DNA from: Peptoniphilus asaccharolyticus DSM 20463
Lineage (GTDB): Bacteria; Bacillota; Clostridia; Tissierellales; Peptoniphilaceae
NCBI RefSeq assembly: GCF_900176115.1
Contig: NZ_FWWR01000012.1
Location: forward strand, 1 to 41,710
Reading direction: 5' to 3'
DNA length: 41,710 nucleotides
This document shows, in pieces, positions 23,571-32,579 of this stretch. Under the pieces are notes generated by a model, which did not search any database, was not told the origin of the DNA, and saw only the letters and a list, made by a program, of their open reading frames with translations. Position 1 is the first letter of the stretch; every line of letters starts with the position of its first letter. A program made the translations under genes and the position numbers.

Positions 23571-25393
23571 ATACTTTCACGACCTCCTTTAAATATACCA
23601 AATCCAAAGTGGTCACATCTCAAACATCTTGCCGCTTCTTGATGAGCAGCTTTTTCATTCATGTTTAGTTCCACTCCATCAAAATCCAACACTCTCATAC
23701 AAGCTTCACGTTCAGGAAGTTCAACTCTTCCACAATATGTCTTGTCTTCTATGTTAGGCTCTGGTATTTCAACATCACAAGTGATTTCATGGTGATAACC
23801 TAAGTATTCATCTATATTAGCAGCCATTACTTTAGCAGCTGCAATAGCTTTTATTACAGTTGCAGGCCCTGAAGCACAATCTCCACCTGCAAAAAGTCCT
23901 GGGATTCCTCTAAACCCTCCATTAGGTAGAGTGAATATCTTTCCTTTTTCAATAGGGACTCCAACTCCTTCATAGTGTTCAGTTTCAATATTTTGACCGA
24001 TGGCAACTACCAATACCTCACAAGGTATAAACTCTTCAGGCTCTCCAGTAGGTATAACAGATGCTCTTCCACCTTTTATATTTGATATCATTTGAGGTTC
24101 AACCCAAACCCCTTTTAATTTTCCATCTTCTATTTCAAGTCTTGAAGGTGCTTTTAGAGTTACCATTTCAACTCCCTCAGCTAAAGCTCCTTCTATTTCA
24201 TTAGGAAGTGCTGTCATGTCTGCAGTTCTTCTTCTATATACGCAACTTACTTTAGATGCTCCTAAACGCACTAAGGTTCTAACAGCATCCATAGCCACAT
24301 TCCCGCCACCTATTACAGCAGCTCTCTTACCTTCAATATCCGGTAAAATCCCCATGCCAACTTCTCTTAAAAATTTAACAGCTGATACTATTCCCTCGCT
24401 CTTTTCACCATCTAATCCGAGTTTTTTATCAGTTGATGCTCCTACAGTTATCAAAACAGCATCGTATTCTCTTCTCAAATCATTTAAGTCTATATCAATT
24501 CCTATCTTAAGACCGTATTTTACTTCAACTCCAGTTTCAAGGATGGCATTTATATCATCATTCAATCTGTCTTTTGGCAATCTATAATTTGGAATTCCAT
24601 ATCTCAACATACCACCCAACCCAGGTAACATTTCAAAAACTGTACTTTGATGTCCCATAAGTTGTAAGTAATACGCAGTTGAAAGACCAGCCGGACCTCC
24701 ACCAACAATGGCAATCTTTTTACCAGTTGACTTAGTGCACTTTTGAGTCGGAACTTTACCAGCCATATCTGCTGCAAACCTTTTTAACCCTCGTATATTT
24801 ATAGCATCATCAACCATATTCCTTCTGCATCTTTCTTCGCAAGGATGTTCGCAAATAAATCCGCAAGTGGTTGGAAATGGATTATCTTTTCTCATAAGAG
24901 TTAGGGCATCAGTATATCTCTTTTCTCTAATCAAAGCCACATATCCAGGTATATCAACATTTGCAGGACACATTGCAACACAAGGCACAGGTTGAGTAGT
25001 CATGCATATACATCTTCCATTTATTACGTGCTCTTCATAATCATCACGACAATTTGTAATACTTCTATGTACCATATGAGCTGCTTCATATCCAATCGCA
25101 CAATCTGCAGTTTCAGAAATCGATTTTGCAGTCTCTTCAATTAAATTTAGTGTGCTCATATCTGCTTTACCATTTAAAACATCACTTAGTAAATTTTTAA
25201 GTTGTTGTAGCCCTACTCTACACGGAATACATTTACCACATGTTTGGGCATGACACATTTCTATAAAAGCTCTTGTTATATCTACAGGACATAATCCAGG
25301 TGGGCTGGATTCTATACGTTGTCTCAAATTTTCATAAATATCATCGATTATAATCTTTGCTCTACTGGGCGATTTTAATTCTAATCTGCTCAC
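23564..25393 (-). CDS. NuoF-C-terminal/GltD-like NAD(P)H:acceptor oxidoreductase subunit
   Basis: A 609-residue fusion. Residues about 35-120 resemble the NuoF C-terminal [4Fe-4S] domain ('MCHAQTCGKCIPCRVGLQQL', plus a later Cys). Residues about 125-560 are a glutamate synthase small subunit (GltD)/NfnB-like module: 'CVAMCPANVDIPGYV', 'CGFICEHPCEERCRR', FAD-binding 'KIAIVGGGPAGLSTAYYL', 'GGMLRYGIPNYRLP', NAD(P)-binding 'AAVIGGGNVAMDAVRTL', 'GLFAGGDCASGPATVIKAI'. The tail has 'EAARCLRCDHFG'. It probably passes electrons between NAD(P)H or ferredoxin and the adjacent hydrogenase. The start is GTG 25393 with GTAGGGGG in front. Hydrogenases with a GltD-type partner are assigned to group A2 in current classification; assignment here is from context. 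Confidence 0.9.
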   Translation of the reverse strand: MSRLELKSPSRAKIIIDDIYENLRQRIESSPPGLCPVDITRAFIEMCHAQTCGKCIPCRVGLQQLKNLLSDVLNGKADMSTLNLIEETAKSISETADCAIGYEAAHMVHRSITNCRDDYEEHVINGRCICMTTQPVPCVAMCPANVDIPGYVALIREKRYTDALTLMRKDNPFPTTCGFICEHPCEERCRRNMVDDAINIRGLKRFAADMAGKVPTQKCTKSTGKKIAIVGGGPAGLSTAYYLQLMGHQSTVFEMLPGLGGMLRYGIPNYRLPKDRLNDDINAILETGVEVKYGLKIGIDIDLNDLRREYDAVLITVGASTDKKLGLDGEKSEGIVSAVKFLREVGMGILPDIEGKRAAVIGGGNVAMDAVRTLVRLGASKVSCVYRRRTADMTALPNEIEGALAEGVEMVTLKAPSRLEIEDGKLKGVWVEPQMISNIKGGRASVIPTGEPEEFIPCEVLVVAIGQNIETEHYEGVGVPIEKGKIFTLPNGGFRGIPGLFAGGDCASGPATVIKAIAAAKVMAANIDEYLGYHHEITCDVEIPEPNIEDKTYCGRVELPEREACMRVLDFDGVELNMNEKAAHQEAARCLRCDHFGFGIFKGGRESIW

Positions 25394-25484
25394 AAACTTA
25401 CCCCCTACAAAAATAATTCTAATTATATTATTTAATTAAATCTATCTCTTATAGTTAATGTTATATGATAATTGCGTTTTATAC

Positions 25485-26604
25485 AGATAATTTATCATAA
25501 CAAGTGCAACATAAATAAACTCATAGCTAATCAGCTGTGTTAATATGTAAGTGACCAAACAAAACATATTAAAAGGAGTGATTAACTATGAGCTATAACC
25601 ATCTTACCATAGAAGAAAGATCTTGTATTTACCAATTTTTAAATTTAGGAATGAGTATAAGGAAAATTGCACAAGCACTTAAAAGGTCACCTAGTACAAT
25701 ATCTAGAGAAATTAAAAGAAATTCATCTAAGATAAAAGTTAGTAGGGGAAGTTACACTAAGTACTTTCCGATAAAGGCAAATGATAAATATATTGATAGA
25801 AGAAAAGACTGCCATAGAAAAAGTAAATTTTCTAAAGATGTTATTGATTATTTAACTGTAAAGATTAACGAACATTGGTCCCCTGAACAAATATCAAATA
25901 GAAACACAAATGAGATTCATGAATTACCATCTACATCAACGATATATAGAATGATACACGCCAAAAAGCTGCCAAAAACTAGTATGAAAAATTTGAGAAG
26001 AAAAGCTAAATTTAAAAGGCCAGCAGAAAAAAGAGGAAAATTCAATGATAAAGGTAGAACAATTAAGAAAAGACCTAAAGAGATATACAGAAGGCAAGAA
26101 TTAGGCCACTGGGAAGCAGATACAGTGGAATCAGGCAGATTAGATCATAAAAGGAAAAGTAGATGTTGTTTCGTAACTTTAGCAGAAAGAAAATCTAGAT
26201 ATTATATAGCAATCCTAGTTGAAAATAGAAAGTCGGAAAGCGTAACACCAGCAATAATAAATGCATTAGAAGATTATCCAAAAGAATTAGTAAAAACAAT
26301 AACCTTTGATAGAGGTAAAGAATTTTCAGAATTTGAGAAAATAGAAAAAGAATTAGGATGCAAAACTTAATTTTTGTGATCCCTATTGTGCATGGCAAAA
26401 AGGTACAAATGAAAATAGTAACGGACTTTTGAGGGAGTTTTATCCTAAGGGTATGGATTTATCAGAAGTGAATATTGATGAATTAAATTATAACTTAAGT
26501 TTAATGAATAATAGACCTAGAAAATGTATAAAATATAAAACACCTAAAGAAGAACTTTTTTGGTCTCTTACCATAGGTGTTGCATTTGATTTGACAATTC
26601 GTCT
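25485..26604 (+). mobile_element. IS30-family insertion sequence, copy B (1120 bp)
   Basis: Same ends as copy A, opposite orientation, flanked by a 2-bp direct repeat AC on both sides. It sits between the upstream region of the hydrogenase operon and the terminator of the oleate hydratase gene. The downstream stretch 26605-26806 is AT-rich with no gene. Confidence 0.93.
25588..26576 (+). pseudogene. IS30 transposase of copy B, two frameshifts
   Basis: Residues 1-260 are intact, including HTH and the first two catalytic Asp motifs ('GHWEADTV', 'ITFDRGKEF'). One extra A at about 26369-26370 turns 'GCKTYFCDPY' into 'GCKT' and a stop. A sixth T at 26556-26561 shifts the last codons, giving EELFWSL instead of EELFGLLP. 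The catalytic Glu of 'GTNENSNG' is therefore outside the first frame. Lesions differ from those of copy A. Homopolymer error is possible, but the TTAA insertion is not a pure run extension in the other copies. Confidence 0.9.
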
Positions 26605-26806
26605 ACAATAATTGTTATTTTTTTGTTAAAGTTTGTTAATTATTAGAATTTTTTCTAATTTTCGTCAAATCATAATAAAAAATACTCCTCTATATTCTAT
26701 ATTATAGTTATATAAAACACCTATGTAAAATTTATATATTTTAAGATTTTTCACATAAAAATGACTAAATATAAAAATAAATTTAAATAATCCATGATAA
26801 CTGTCT

Positions 26807-26836
26807 AAAAAACTAGCCCCTAATAAATAGGGGCTA
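26807..26836 (-). terminator. Terminator of the oleate hydratase gene
   Basis: Minus-strand stem tagcccc/ggggcta with a nine-base loop, followed by GTTTTTTAG, 16 bases after the stop codon. Confidence 0.9.
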
Positions 26837-26852
26837 AATTTATAAAAATATT

Positions 26853-28649
26853 CTATTCTATCACATTGAATTCTTTTAACATCTGTTCTATTTCAGTTCC
26901 TGATAGAAGTACTTTTACTTTATTCTTAGCAAGTACAGGCAACTTGATTTCAGGTCTTTCTCCATCTAAAAGGGCTACCAATCCACTTAGTAAATATCTT
27001 ATATCATATCTTGAAGCAAACACTTCTGGAACAGCTTTTTCAACTCCTGTCAAAACATACACTGCTTCCATAGCAGTACGTCCAGAATATTCTGTTGTAA
27101 AAATTGTATCTCTACCAGGATTATCAAGTGTCTCTGCAAATTGACCTATAAATGCAAAGTTTACACCATCTTTTGGAACTACATAAGGTCTATCTCCAAA
27201 TTTTCTAGGCATAAAATGAGCTGTTATAAATGGCATCATAACTGGCACTGCTGTACAAGTATTTGCCATCTCTTCAATCTTTTCAAGAGGCACACCTATA
27301 TGGTAAAGCCATTCTTTTGTAATTTCCTTACCGGTGCAATCTCTCATTGGCTTTTTAATATAATCCCCACCTTTGTCTGTGAAAAGTGCATATACCCAAA
27401 CAACTACATCATCTTTAGGTTGTTCAAGATATTGACCTTGTCTGTTTATAGTCCAACTCATAAGCCAAGATGAATCTCTCGCCGTTACTATACCACCTGT
27501 TACTGTTGAGCCGGTGTATGGTGATCTCTTAGTTATATTTTCTATATAAGGCGCAATTTTTCTATCGTGGCAAGTTACGGTACAAGATTCCCAATTTGTC
27601 TTTTCAAAATCTGTGCTAAATACTTCCGGATTTCCAAATTCATCACATTGTTTTGCAATGTTGTTCCATAGTTCCCAGCTACTTCCCGGTTCTCTTATAA
27701 ATTCAGCTGGAGTTTCATCATCTCCATATCCAGAAGACTCTATAATTGAACCATTTGTAATAAACACTAAATCATTTTCTGTTAGTTCAATAGATTTATC
27801 ATTTCCCTTATTGTCTTTAGCCACTATTTTCTTAGCAACTTTTTTATCTTTTGTAATTTCAAACTCAACATTCTTTACATCTACATTGTATTCGAAACTA
27901 ACGCCTTTTTCTTTAAGCCATTTGATTATTGGCTCTACTATAGATATATATTGGTCATGTCTTGTGAATTGTAAAGCTGATAGATTAGGAAGACCATCTA
28001 CATGGTGAATAAAACGATTCATATAAAGTTTCATTTCTAATGCACTATGCCAGTTTTCAAACGCAAACATAGTTCTCCAGAAAGTCCAAAAATCAGTTTC
28101 CAAAACTTCTTTAGATAATACTTCATCAATTCTCAAATCTTGTAACGCTTCATCCGGCATAGATAAGAACATAACAAGTTCTTTAACTAAATCTTGTCCT
28201 AAATTAAATTTTCCATTGTCCCATCTTTCGCCACAGTTGTGAGTTATACGACAATTGCTGTAATTTGGATCATCTAAATTTGTATAATATAGATTGTCTA
28301 AAATTGTCATACTTGGTTCCTCAGCTGATGGTATTACGCTGAACAAATCCCAAAGGACTTCAAAATGGTGTCCCATTTCTCTTCCTCCACGAGCCACATA
28401 ACCTATGTTACTCATGAATTCACCATCCATTGCTCCACCTGGCAATTCACATTGCTCTAAGAAGTGAATATTTTTACCATCCATTTGAGCATCTTTAATT
28501 AAAAATCCCGCTGCAGCAAGTCCAGCCATTCCTGAACCAATTATATATGCTGATTTCTTTTCTATATCTTTTGGTTTTCTAGCATTAACTAATCTGTCAT
28601 AATCTCCATTATCAAGTCTCAATCTCTTATCAAATGTTTTTATTTCCAT
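26853..28649 (-). CDS. ohyA: Oleate hydratase (myosin-cross-reactive antigen family)
   Basis: A 598-residue FAD enzyme of the expected family length. It hydrates the cis-9 double bond of oleate and related fatty acids to 10-hydroxy acids, a detoxification of host-derived lipids. Visible: N-terminal Rossmann 'SAYIIGSGMAGLAAAGFLI', 'FLEQCELPGGAMDGEF', the family loop 'GYVARGGREMGHHFEVLWDL', 'FWTFWRTMFAFENWHSALEMKLYM' and C-terminal 'NFAFIGQFAETLDNPGRDTIFTTEYSGRTAMEAVY'. It is a single-gene unit; the TetR gene upstream on the same strand is separated by its own terminator. That regulator may control this gene, as TetR-type regulators often do for fatty-acid genes, but no operator was identified. 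Confidence 0.95.
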   Translation of the reverse strand: MEIKTFDKRLRLDNGDYDRLVNARKPKDIEKKSAYIIGSGMAGLAAAGFLIKDAQMDGKNIHFLEQCELPGGAMDGEFMSNIGYVARGGREMGHHFEVLWDLFSVIPSAEEPSMTILDNLYYTNLDDPNYSNCRITHNCGERWDNGKFNLGQDLVKELVMFLSMPDEALQDLRIDEVLSKEVLETDFWTFWRTMFAFENWHSALEMKLYMNRFIHHVDGLPNLSALQFTRHDQYISIVEPIIKWLKEKGVSFEYNVDVKNVEFEITKDKKVAKKIVAKDNKGNDKSIELTENDLVFITNGSIIESSGYGDDETPAEFIREPGSSWELWNNIAKQCDEFGNPEVFSTDFEKTNWESCTVTCHDRKIAPYIENITKRSPYTGSTVTGGIVTARDSSWLMSWTINRQGQYLEQPKDDVVVWVYALFTDKGGDYIKKPMRDCTGKEITKEWLYHIGVPLEKIEEMANTCTAVPVMMPFITAHFMPRKFGDRPYVVPKDGVNFAFIGQFAETLDNPGRDTIFTTEYSGRTAMEAVYVLTGVEKAVPEVFASRYDIRYLLSGLVALLDGERPEIKLPVLAKNKVKVLLSGTEIEQMLKEFNVIE

Positions 28650-28721
28650 ATTACCCCTCCATATATTTCTTATTTGTAAGATAATAATAACACTGGGATT
28701 TTGGGGATGTTATGGTTAACT

Positions 28722-28750
28722 AAAAACAAGTGTTAGAAATCCTAACACTT
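28722..28750 (-). terminator. Terminator of the TetR/C_GCAxxG operon
   Basis: Minus-strand stem aagtgtta/taacactt with loop ggatttc, followed by GTTTTTAG. Confidence 0.85.
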
Positions 28751-28762
28751 ATCTCACTTTGT

Positions 28763-29335
28763 CTAATTATTTAATTCTTCACTCTTCCTAAGAGACTTTT
28801 CAATGTTGCCATCAAATAAACAGCCTATTCTATAAACTATGCTATTCGGCTCTTCCAACATACCATCATCAATCCATTTCAGCATAAAACTCGTAAGTGC
28901 AGCTTGGTAGAAATCTCCTATCAATCTCTTGTCATCTTCAGATGCCTTTATACTCTTTCTTATGCTCTCACTCTCTACATACTTATTCATTACAATTCCT
29001 GAAACGTTAAATATATAGTCATACATAGTCTTCCTCTCAACTGATTTAAAGATATTGTATACAGCTTTTTTATTTTTTAATATAAATTCACTGGCTTCTA
29101 AAAAACTTTCTTCCCAAGAAAGAGTTTCATTAAATTGAATATCTATCCTCTCAAGTTCTTCATTTAAAATTTCTTTAATAAGAGCATAGATATCTTCATA
29201 GTAATAATAAAAAGTGTTTCTATTTATTTCACAAACTTTTGCTATTTCACTTACCGTTATATCTTTTAGCTTATTCTTACTTGCCAATTGCCAAAATACA
29301 TTTCTTATAAGCTCTTTGGTGTATTGTTTTGCCAT
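28763..29335 (-). CDS. TetR/AcrR-family transcriptional regulator
   Basis: A 190-residue protein with the N-terminal TetR HTH 'LIRNVFWQLASKNKLKDITVSEIAKVCEINRNTFYYYYEDIYALIKEIL' (residues about 8-57) and a helical ligand/dimer domain with the TetR_C-like 'QAALTSFMLKWIDDGM'. The C-terminal region resembles the DhaS/YsiA-like subgroup only loosely. It is 23 bases downstream of the C_GCAxxG_C_C gene and likely in its operon. Likely targets are its own operon and the adjacent oleate hydratase; ligand unknown. Confidence 0.85.
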   Translation of the reverse strand: MAKQYTKELIRNVFWQLASKNKLKDITVSEIAKVCEINRNTFYYYYEDIYALIKEILNEELERIDIQFNETLSWEESFLEASEFILKNKKAVYNIFKSVERKTMYDYIFNVSGIVMNKYVESESIRKSIKASEDDKRLIGDFYQAALTSFMLKWIDDGMLEEPNSIVYRIGCLFDGNIEKSLRKSEELNN

Positions 29336-29358
29336 CTTATCATCTCTTAGCTTTAACT

Positions 29359-29748
29359 TTATAGAGGCTTTTCATTTATTATATCCTCTAACATCTTTAC
29401 AACATCTCTCACACAGTCTTCACATGATCTAAGTGGTTTTCCAGTTTCAATCCCCTTTAAATCTTTACACAAAACCGATTCATTATTATTTTTAAATTCA
29501 TTCATTATTCTTCTACTGTCTCTCATAGTCTCCCCAGAATTTTTATTTAGCAACCCAAGTATCACTTCGGCTCCAGATATAGCTCCACAAGTTCCATCCA
29601 TGGTTCCATTTCCAGCTCCAAAACCTTGAGTTAGGTGGTACATTGTCTCTTCATCTATTCCAACATAATCGCAATACGTACAAGCTATAGCTTGAGCGCA
29701 ATTATATCTATCATGTTTTCTTTCTACAACTTTTTCTACTCTACTCAC
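29359..29748 (-). CDS. C_GCAxxG_C_C family putative redox protein
   Basis: A 129-residue cysteine-rich protein with the family layout: 'DRYNCAQAIACTYCDYVG', 'FGAGNGTMDGTCGAISGAEVILGLL', a later 'LCKDLKG' and 'CEDCVRDVVKML'. The cysteines of the C_GCAxxG_C_C signature are all present, with CGAISG in place of GCAxxG. The family is thought to bind a metal cluster or be redox active, and some members are exported; this one shows no signal peptide. It is first gene of a two-gene unit with the TetR regulator. Function unknown. Confidence 0.85.
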   Translation of the reverse strand: MSRVEKVVERKHDRYNCAQAIACTYCDYVGIDEETMYHLTQGFGAGNGTMDGTCGAISGAEVILGLLNKNSGETMRDSRRIMNEFKNNNESVLCKDLKGIETGKPLRSCEDCVRDVVKMLEDIINEKPL

Positions 29749-29813
29749 AAACTTCCTCGCTAAACTAAATTAATTTTCACTTTCAATAATTATTATAAAC
29801 TATTTTTATAAAA

Positions 29814-29844
29814 TAAAAAATCCATCGCACTAAAGCAATGGATT
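29814..29844 (-). terminator. Terminator of the aminopeptidase/NimA-like operon
   Basis: Minus-strand stem aatccattgc/gcgatggatt (one mismatch, loop tttagt) followed by TTTTATTTT. Confidence 0.82.
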
Positions 29845-29848
29845 CTCT

Positions 29849-30364
29849 TTAAATTTTAGGCACTTCTTTGCACTTTGATTCAATTTGGTCTAACTCTATC
29901 TTGTATACACCAGTGATTTTAATAGACCTCTCTATAGCCTGTTCAAAGAATTCCATCATATTTGGTACAAGTCTTTCAGATAAAATTCTAAGCGAATGAA
30001 CTTTCTCTTTTTCATCTTCTACTCTATAAATTCTACCCTCTACAATTGCACTCTTATATCCTATTGTAAAAACTTTGCTTAAGCTAATTTCTCCAGATTT
30101 TAAGAGTTCCCTAACTCTCTCTGGAGTATGCCCTATTGGAGTTTGAGATTGAGATACAAACACAATTCTAACACTATCCCCATCTTCAATATAATCTATT
30201 TTTTCTCCAACTTTTGCACAGTGAAAATAAAGATTTTCCCCATCTCTACTAAAAGTAAGTGGTATAGAATAGGCATTTTTCTTCAAGGTCATCACACCAT
30301 AATCGGTGTTGTCTATTACCTCTAATCCAAATTCTCTATCCTTTTCTCTATCTTTTCTTCTCAT
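29849..30364 (-). CDS. Pyridoxamine 5'-phosphate oxidase-related flavin-binding protein (NimA-like)
   Basis: A 171-residue split-barrel protein. It opens with 'MRRKDREKDREFGLEVIDNTDYGVMTLKKNAYSIPLTFSRDGENLYFHCAKVGEKIDYI', the typical start of the FMN-binding NimA/YwrF-like group, followed by 'VFTIGYKSAIVEGRIYRVEDEKEKVHSLRIL'. Some members reduce nitro-drugs (5-nitroimidazole resistance), but most are general flavin reductase-like proteins, so resistance must not be assumed. Its ATG overlaps the stop of the M18 aminopeptidase gene by four bases, so it is translated from the same mRNA. Confidence 0.82.
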   Translation of the reverse strand: MRRKDREKDREFGLEVIDNTDYGVMTLKKNAYSIPLTFSRDGENLYFHCAKVGEKIDYIEDGDSVRIVFVSQSQTPIGHTPERVRELLKSGEISLSKVFTIGYKSAIVEGRIYRVEDEKEKVHSLRILSERLVPNMMEFFEQAIERSIKITGVYKIELDQIESKCKEVPKI

Positions 30365-31743
30365 ATATTCTTCATAAAAGCTGCATACGCCTTATAAGTC
30401 ATGTATGCATCTGCTTTAGAAACCAATTCTATCGGAGCGTGCATTGAAAGCATTCCTGTTCCCATATCCACAACTTGAGCACCTGACTCAGCTAAGATGT
30501 AGGCGATAGTTCCTCCGCCACCTTGGTCAACCTTGCCAAGCTCTCCAGTTTGCCATATTATTCCATTTTCATTAAACACCTTTCTGATTTCGTGTAAAAA
30601 TTCAGCATTGGCATCATTAGAACCACCTTTGCCACGAGAGCCAGTGTATTTAGACATAGTTATACCATATCCAAGTTTTGATGCATTCTTTTCATCCATA
30701 ACTTCTTTAAATGCTGGGTCTATAGCAGCTGTAACGTCTGCTGAAAGCACCTTAGAATTTGCAAGAGCTCTTCTAAGTTTTAAATCATTATAATCTCCCA
30801 TTACATTTATTATTTCTGCAACAGCATTTTCGAAAAATCTTCCATGCATACCAGTGTTGCCAACAGAACCTATTTCTTCTTTATCTGCGAAAAGAGCAGC
30901 TACAGTTTTATTTGGATTTTCAACTTCAAATACAGCCTCTAAATTTGCATAACTACAAACTCTGTCGTCATGTCCATGAGCAGCTACAAGAGATCTGTCA
31001 AATCCAACGTCTCTTGCCGGACTTGCAGGCACGATTTCAAGTTCTGAAACTATAAAATCTTCTTCAACCATTCCAAACTCTTTATTTAAATATTCAAGAA
31101 TAAGTTTCTTAATTGGATTTTTTTCTTCTTCACTACCATAAGTTGAGTGTCCAACTACGACATTTAACTGTTCACCTTCAATTCCCTCACTAAGTTTCTT
31201 AGTGTTTTGGTTTTGACTTAAATGTGGCAATAAATCATTTATAAAAAATACAGGATCATCAGTTTTTTCACCAATTGCTATTTCCTTCTTTTCTCCATCT
31301 TGAGTGATAATTATCCCATGAAGAGCAAGAGGTATTGTTGGCCATTGATATTTTTTAACCCCACCATAATAGTGTGTCTTAAATAATGCAAGATCAGAAT
31401 CTTCATAAAGAGGTCTTTGTTTTAAATCAAGTCTTGGACAATCTATGTGTGAACCAACTATGTTCATTCCATTTTCCAAATCTTCTTTACCTATAACAAA
31501 TAACACACATGACTTGTTGTGATTGTTTAGATAAATTTTATCTCCAGCTTGAATATTTCCATTTATAGCTTCATCTAAAGAAATATATCCTCTCTTCTTA
31601 GCTTCTTCGATAATAAATTTTGTCGCTTCTCTTTCAGTTTTTGCTCTATCTAAAAAATTCTTATATCTATCAGAATATTCAAAAACTTCTTTGTGTTGTT
31701 CTGGAGTTAGCGATTTCCATACTGACTTATTTTCTAATTCCAT
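30361..31743 (-). CDS. M18-family aminopeptidase
   Basis: A 460-residue zinc exopeptidase, normal M18 length. Metal and catalytic motifs are visible: 'MNIVGSHIDCPRLDLKQRP' (His-x-Asp), 'LVAAHGHDDRVCSYANLEAVFE' (Asp bridging metals), 'ALFADKEEIGSVGNTGMHGRFF' (Glu-Glu), 'SADVTAAIDPAF' and C-terminal 'LSMHAPIELVSKADAYMTYKAYAAFM' with the last His ligand. It removes N-terminal residues, often acidic or hydrophobic, from peptides in the cytosol, suiting a peptide-fermenting anaerobe. GGAGG precedes ATG 31743, and a promoter lies at 31778-31805. It is the first gene of a unit with the NimA-like gene. Confidence 0.93.
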   Translation of the reverse strand: MELENKSVWKSLTPEQHKEVFEYSDRYKNFLDRAKTEREATKFIIEEAKKRGYISLDEAINGNIQAGDKIYLNNHNKSCVLFVIGKEDLENGMNIVGSHIDCPRLDLKQRPLYEDSDLALFKTHYYGGVKKYQWPTIPLALHGIIITQDGEKKEIAIGEKTDDPVFFINDLLPHLSQNQNTKKLSEGIEGEQLNVVVGHSTYGSEEEKNPIKKLILEYLNKEFGMVEEDFIVSELEIVPASPARDVGFDRSLVAAHGHDDRVCSYANLEAVFEVENPNKTVAALFADKEEIGSVGNTGMHGRFFENAVAEIINVMGDYNDLKLRRALANSKVLSADVTAAIDPAFKEVMDEKNASKLGYGITMSKYTGSRGKGGSNDANAEFLHEIRKVFNENGIIWQTGELGKVDQGGGGTIAYILAESGAQVVDMGTGMLSMHAPIELVSKADAYMTYKAYAAFMKNI

Positions 31744-31777
31744 TTTATCCTCCTATTTAATTTCTCTATTACTTTAA

Positions 31778-31805
31778 ATTATAAAGCTATACAAATATTT
31801 GTAAA
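31778..31805 (-). promoter_or_regulatory. Promoter of the M18 aminopeptidase operon
   Basis: Minus strand: -35 TTTACA (31800-31805), 16-base spacer, -10 TATAAT (31778-31783). It is back-to-back with the plus-strand promoter at 31809. Confidence 0.7.
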
Positions 31806-31808
31806 GCT

Positions 31809-31837
31809 TTGACAGTAGATAAATTCTCTTGTATAAT
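31809..31837 (+). promoter_or_regulatory. Perfect consensus sigma-70 promoter of an orphan small transcript
   Basis: TTGACA (31809-31814), exactly 17 bases, TATAAT (31832-31837). Both hexamers are perfect consensus, the strongest promoter in the window, yet no plus-strand gene follows. Confidence 0.85.
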
Positions 31838-31843
31838 CTTAAA

Positions 31844-31906
31844 AGACCCTTGGGCAGAACAATCTGTCTACTTCGCCAAGCTTTGTGGAGAGCTTGGCAT
31901 TTTTTA
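31844..31906 (+). ncRNA. Short (about 63 nt) orphan RNA with alternative structures
   Basis: Transcription from the promoter at 31809-31837 would start near 31844 and stop at a strong terminator: perfect 8-bp stem gccaagct/agcttggc (31875-31882 with 31891-31898) followed by six T. Before it, CTTGG (31849-31853) can pair with CCAAG (31876-31880) around an inner hairpin CAGA/TCTG (31855-31866). That pairing excludes the terminator stem. There is no ORF with a ribosome binding site inside. It ends within the last codons of the convergent HAD gene. It does not match tRNA, SRP RNA, 6S RNA or a riboswitch class known to me. Confidence 0.6.
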
Positions 31907-32578
31907 TACTATTTTTAAAAGATCAGTTAACTTATTTATAACATAAGTCGCCCCACTGACATCATTATTTTTGCCAATGTCAAAATGGCAGCTATCTATC
32001 CCAAAATTTTTAGCTCCATTTATATCTGACTCTATCCTATCTCCCACCATTATTGTATTTTGAAAATTTGCCCCTTCAATATTTTTAAAACAAAACTCAA
32101 AAAATCCTTTGTCCGGTTTTTCAAATCCAACTTTTTCAGATATAAAATGCCCATCAAATAAATTATATATGTTTGCATCTGTCATTCTCTTTAATTGAGT
32201 AGAATAGACGCCATTAGATGCAGTGTAAACTCTCTTGTCCATTTGCTTCAAAGAAAGCAATAACTCTCTTGCACCATCTATCAACTGGCTATTTCTATCC
32301 AGATGACTTCTGAAAATATCTTCTGCGTCATTTCCATCTACATCAATCCCAAATAATTTAAAGAACTCTTCAAATCTTTTTGTCAAAATTTCTTCTTTTG
32401 ACATATTCCCCTTTTCGAGTTCTCCCCACATATAAACATTTATTTTTCTATATTTTTCCAAATTTTCTCTATTATTTTCAACTCCATAAATTTCAAACAA
32501 ATGTCTTATAGAGTTTTCCTCAGCAGCATTAAAATCCAAAATGGTATTATCTAAATCTATTAAAATAATTTCGTACAT
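31904..32578 (-). CDS. HAD-superfamily hydrolase (YjjG-like nucleotidase)
   Basis: A 224-residue HAD subfamily IA protein: motif I 'IILIDLDNTILDFNAAEENS' (DxDxT nucleophile), cap domain about residues 18-95, motif II 'KRVYTASNGVYSTQLKRM' (Ser/Asn in place), motif III Lys in 'GFEKPDKGFFEFCF', motif IV 'NTIMVGDRIESDINGAKNFGID'. The insert 'NSIRHLFEIYGV' and overall look suit YjjG-type pyrimidine 5'-nucleotidases that dephosphorylate odd nucleotides. I use ATG 32578; the longer frame back to 32620 runs inside the neighbouring ATPase. It begins immediately after the ATPase stop (TAG then T then ATG). Confidence 0.85.
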   Translation of the reverse strand: MYEIILIDLDNTILDFNAAEENSIRHLFEIYGVENNRENLEKYRKINVYMWGELEKGNMSKEEILTKRFEEFFKLFGIDVDGNDAEDIFRSHLDRNSQLIDGARELLLSLKQMDKRVYTASNGVYSTQLKRMTDANIYNLFDGHFISEKVGFEKPDKGFFEFCFKNIEGANFQNTIMVGDRIESDINGAKNFGIDSCHFDIGKNNDVSGATYVINKLTDLLKIV

Positions 32579-32579
32579 A

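Noticed and set aside
29849-30364. Nitroimidazole resistance gene
   Set aside because: It belongs to the broad flavin-binding family; sequence alone does not separate drug-reducing NimA from general members.
31844-31906. Small structured RNA as tRNA, SRP RNA or FMN-type riboswitch
   Set aside because: No cloverleaf, no SRP domain IV motif, no RFN blocks, and no downstream gene on the same strand.
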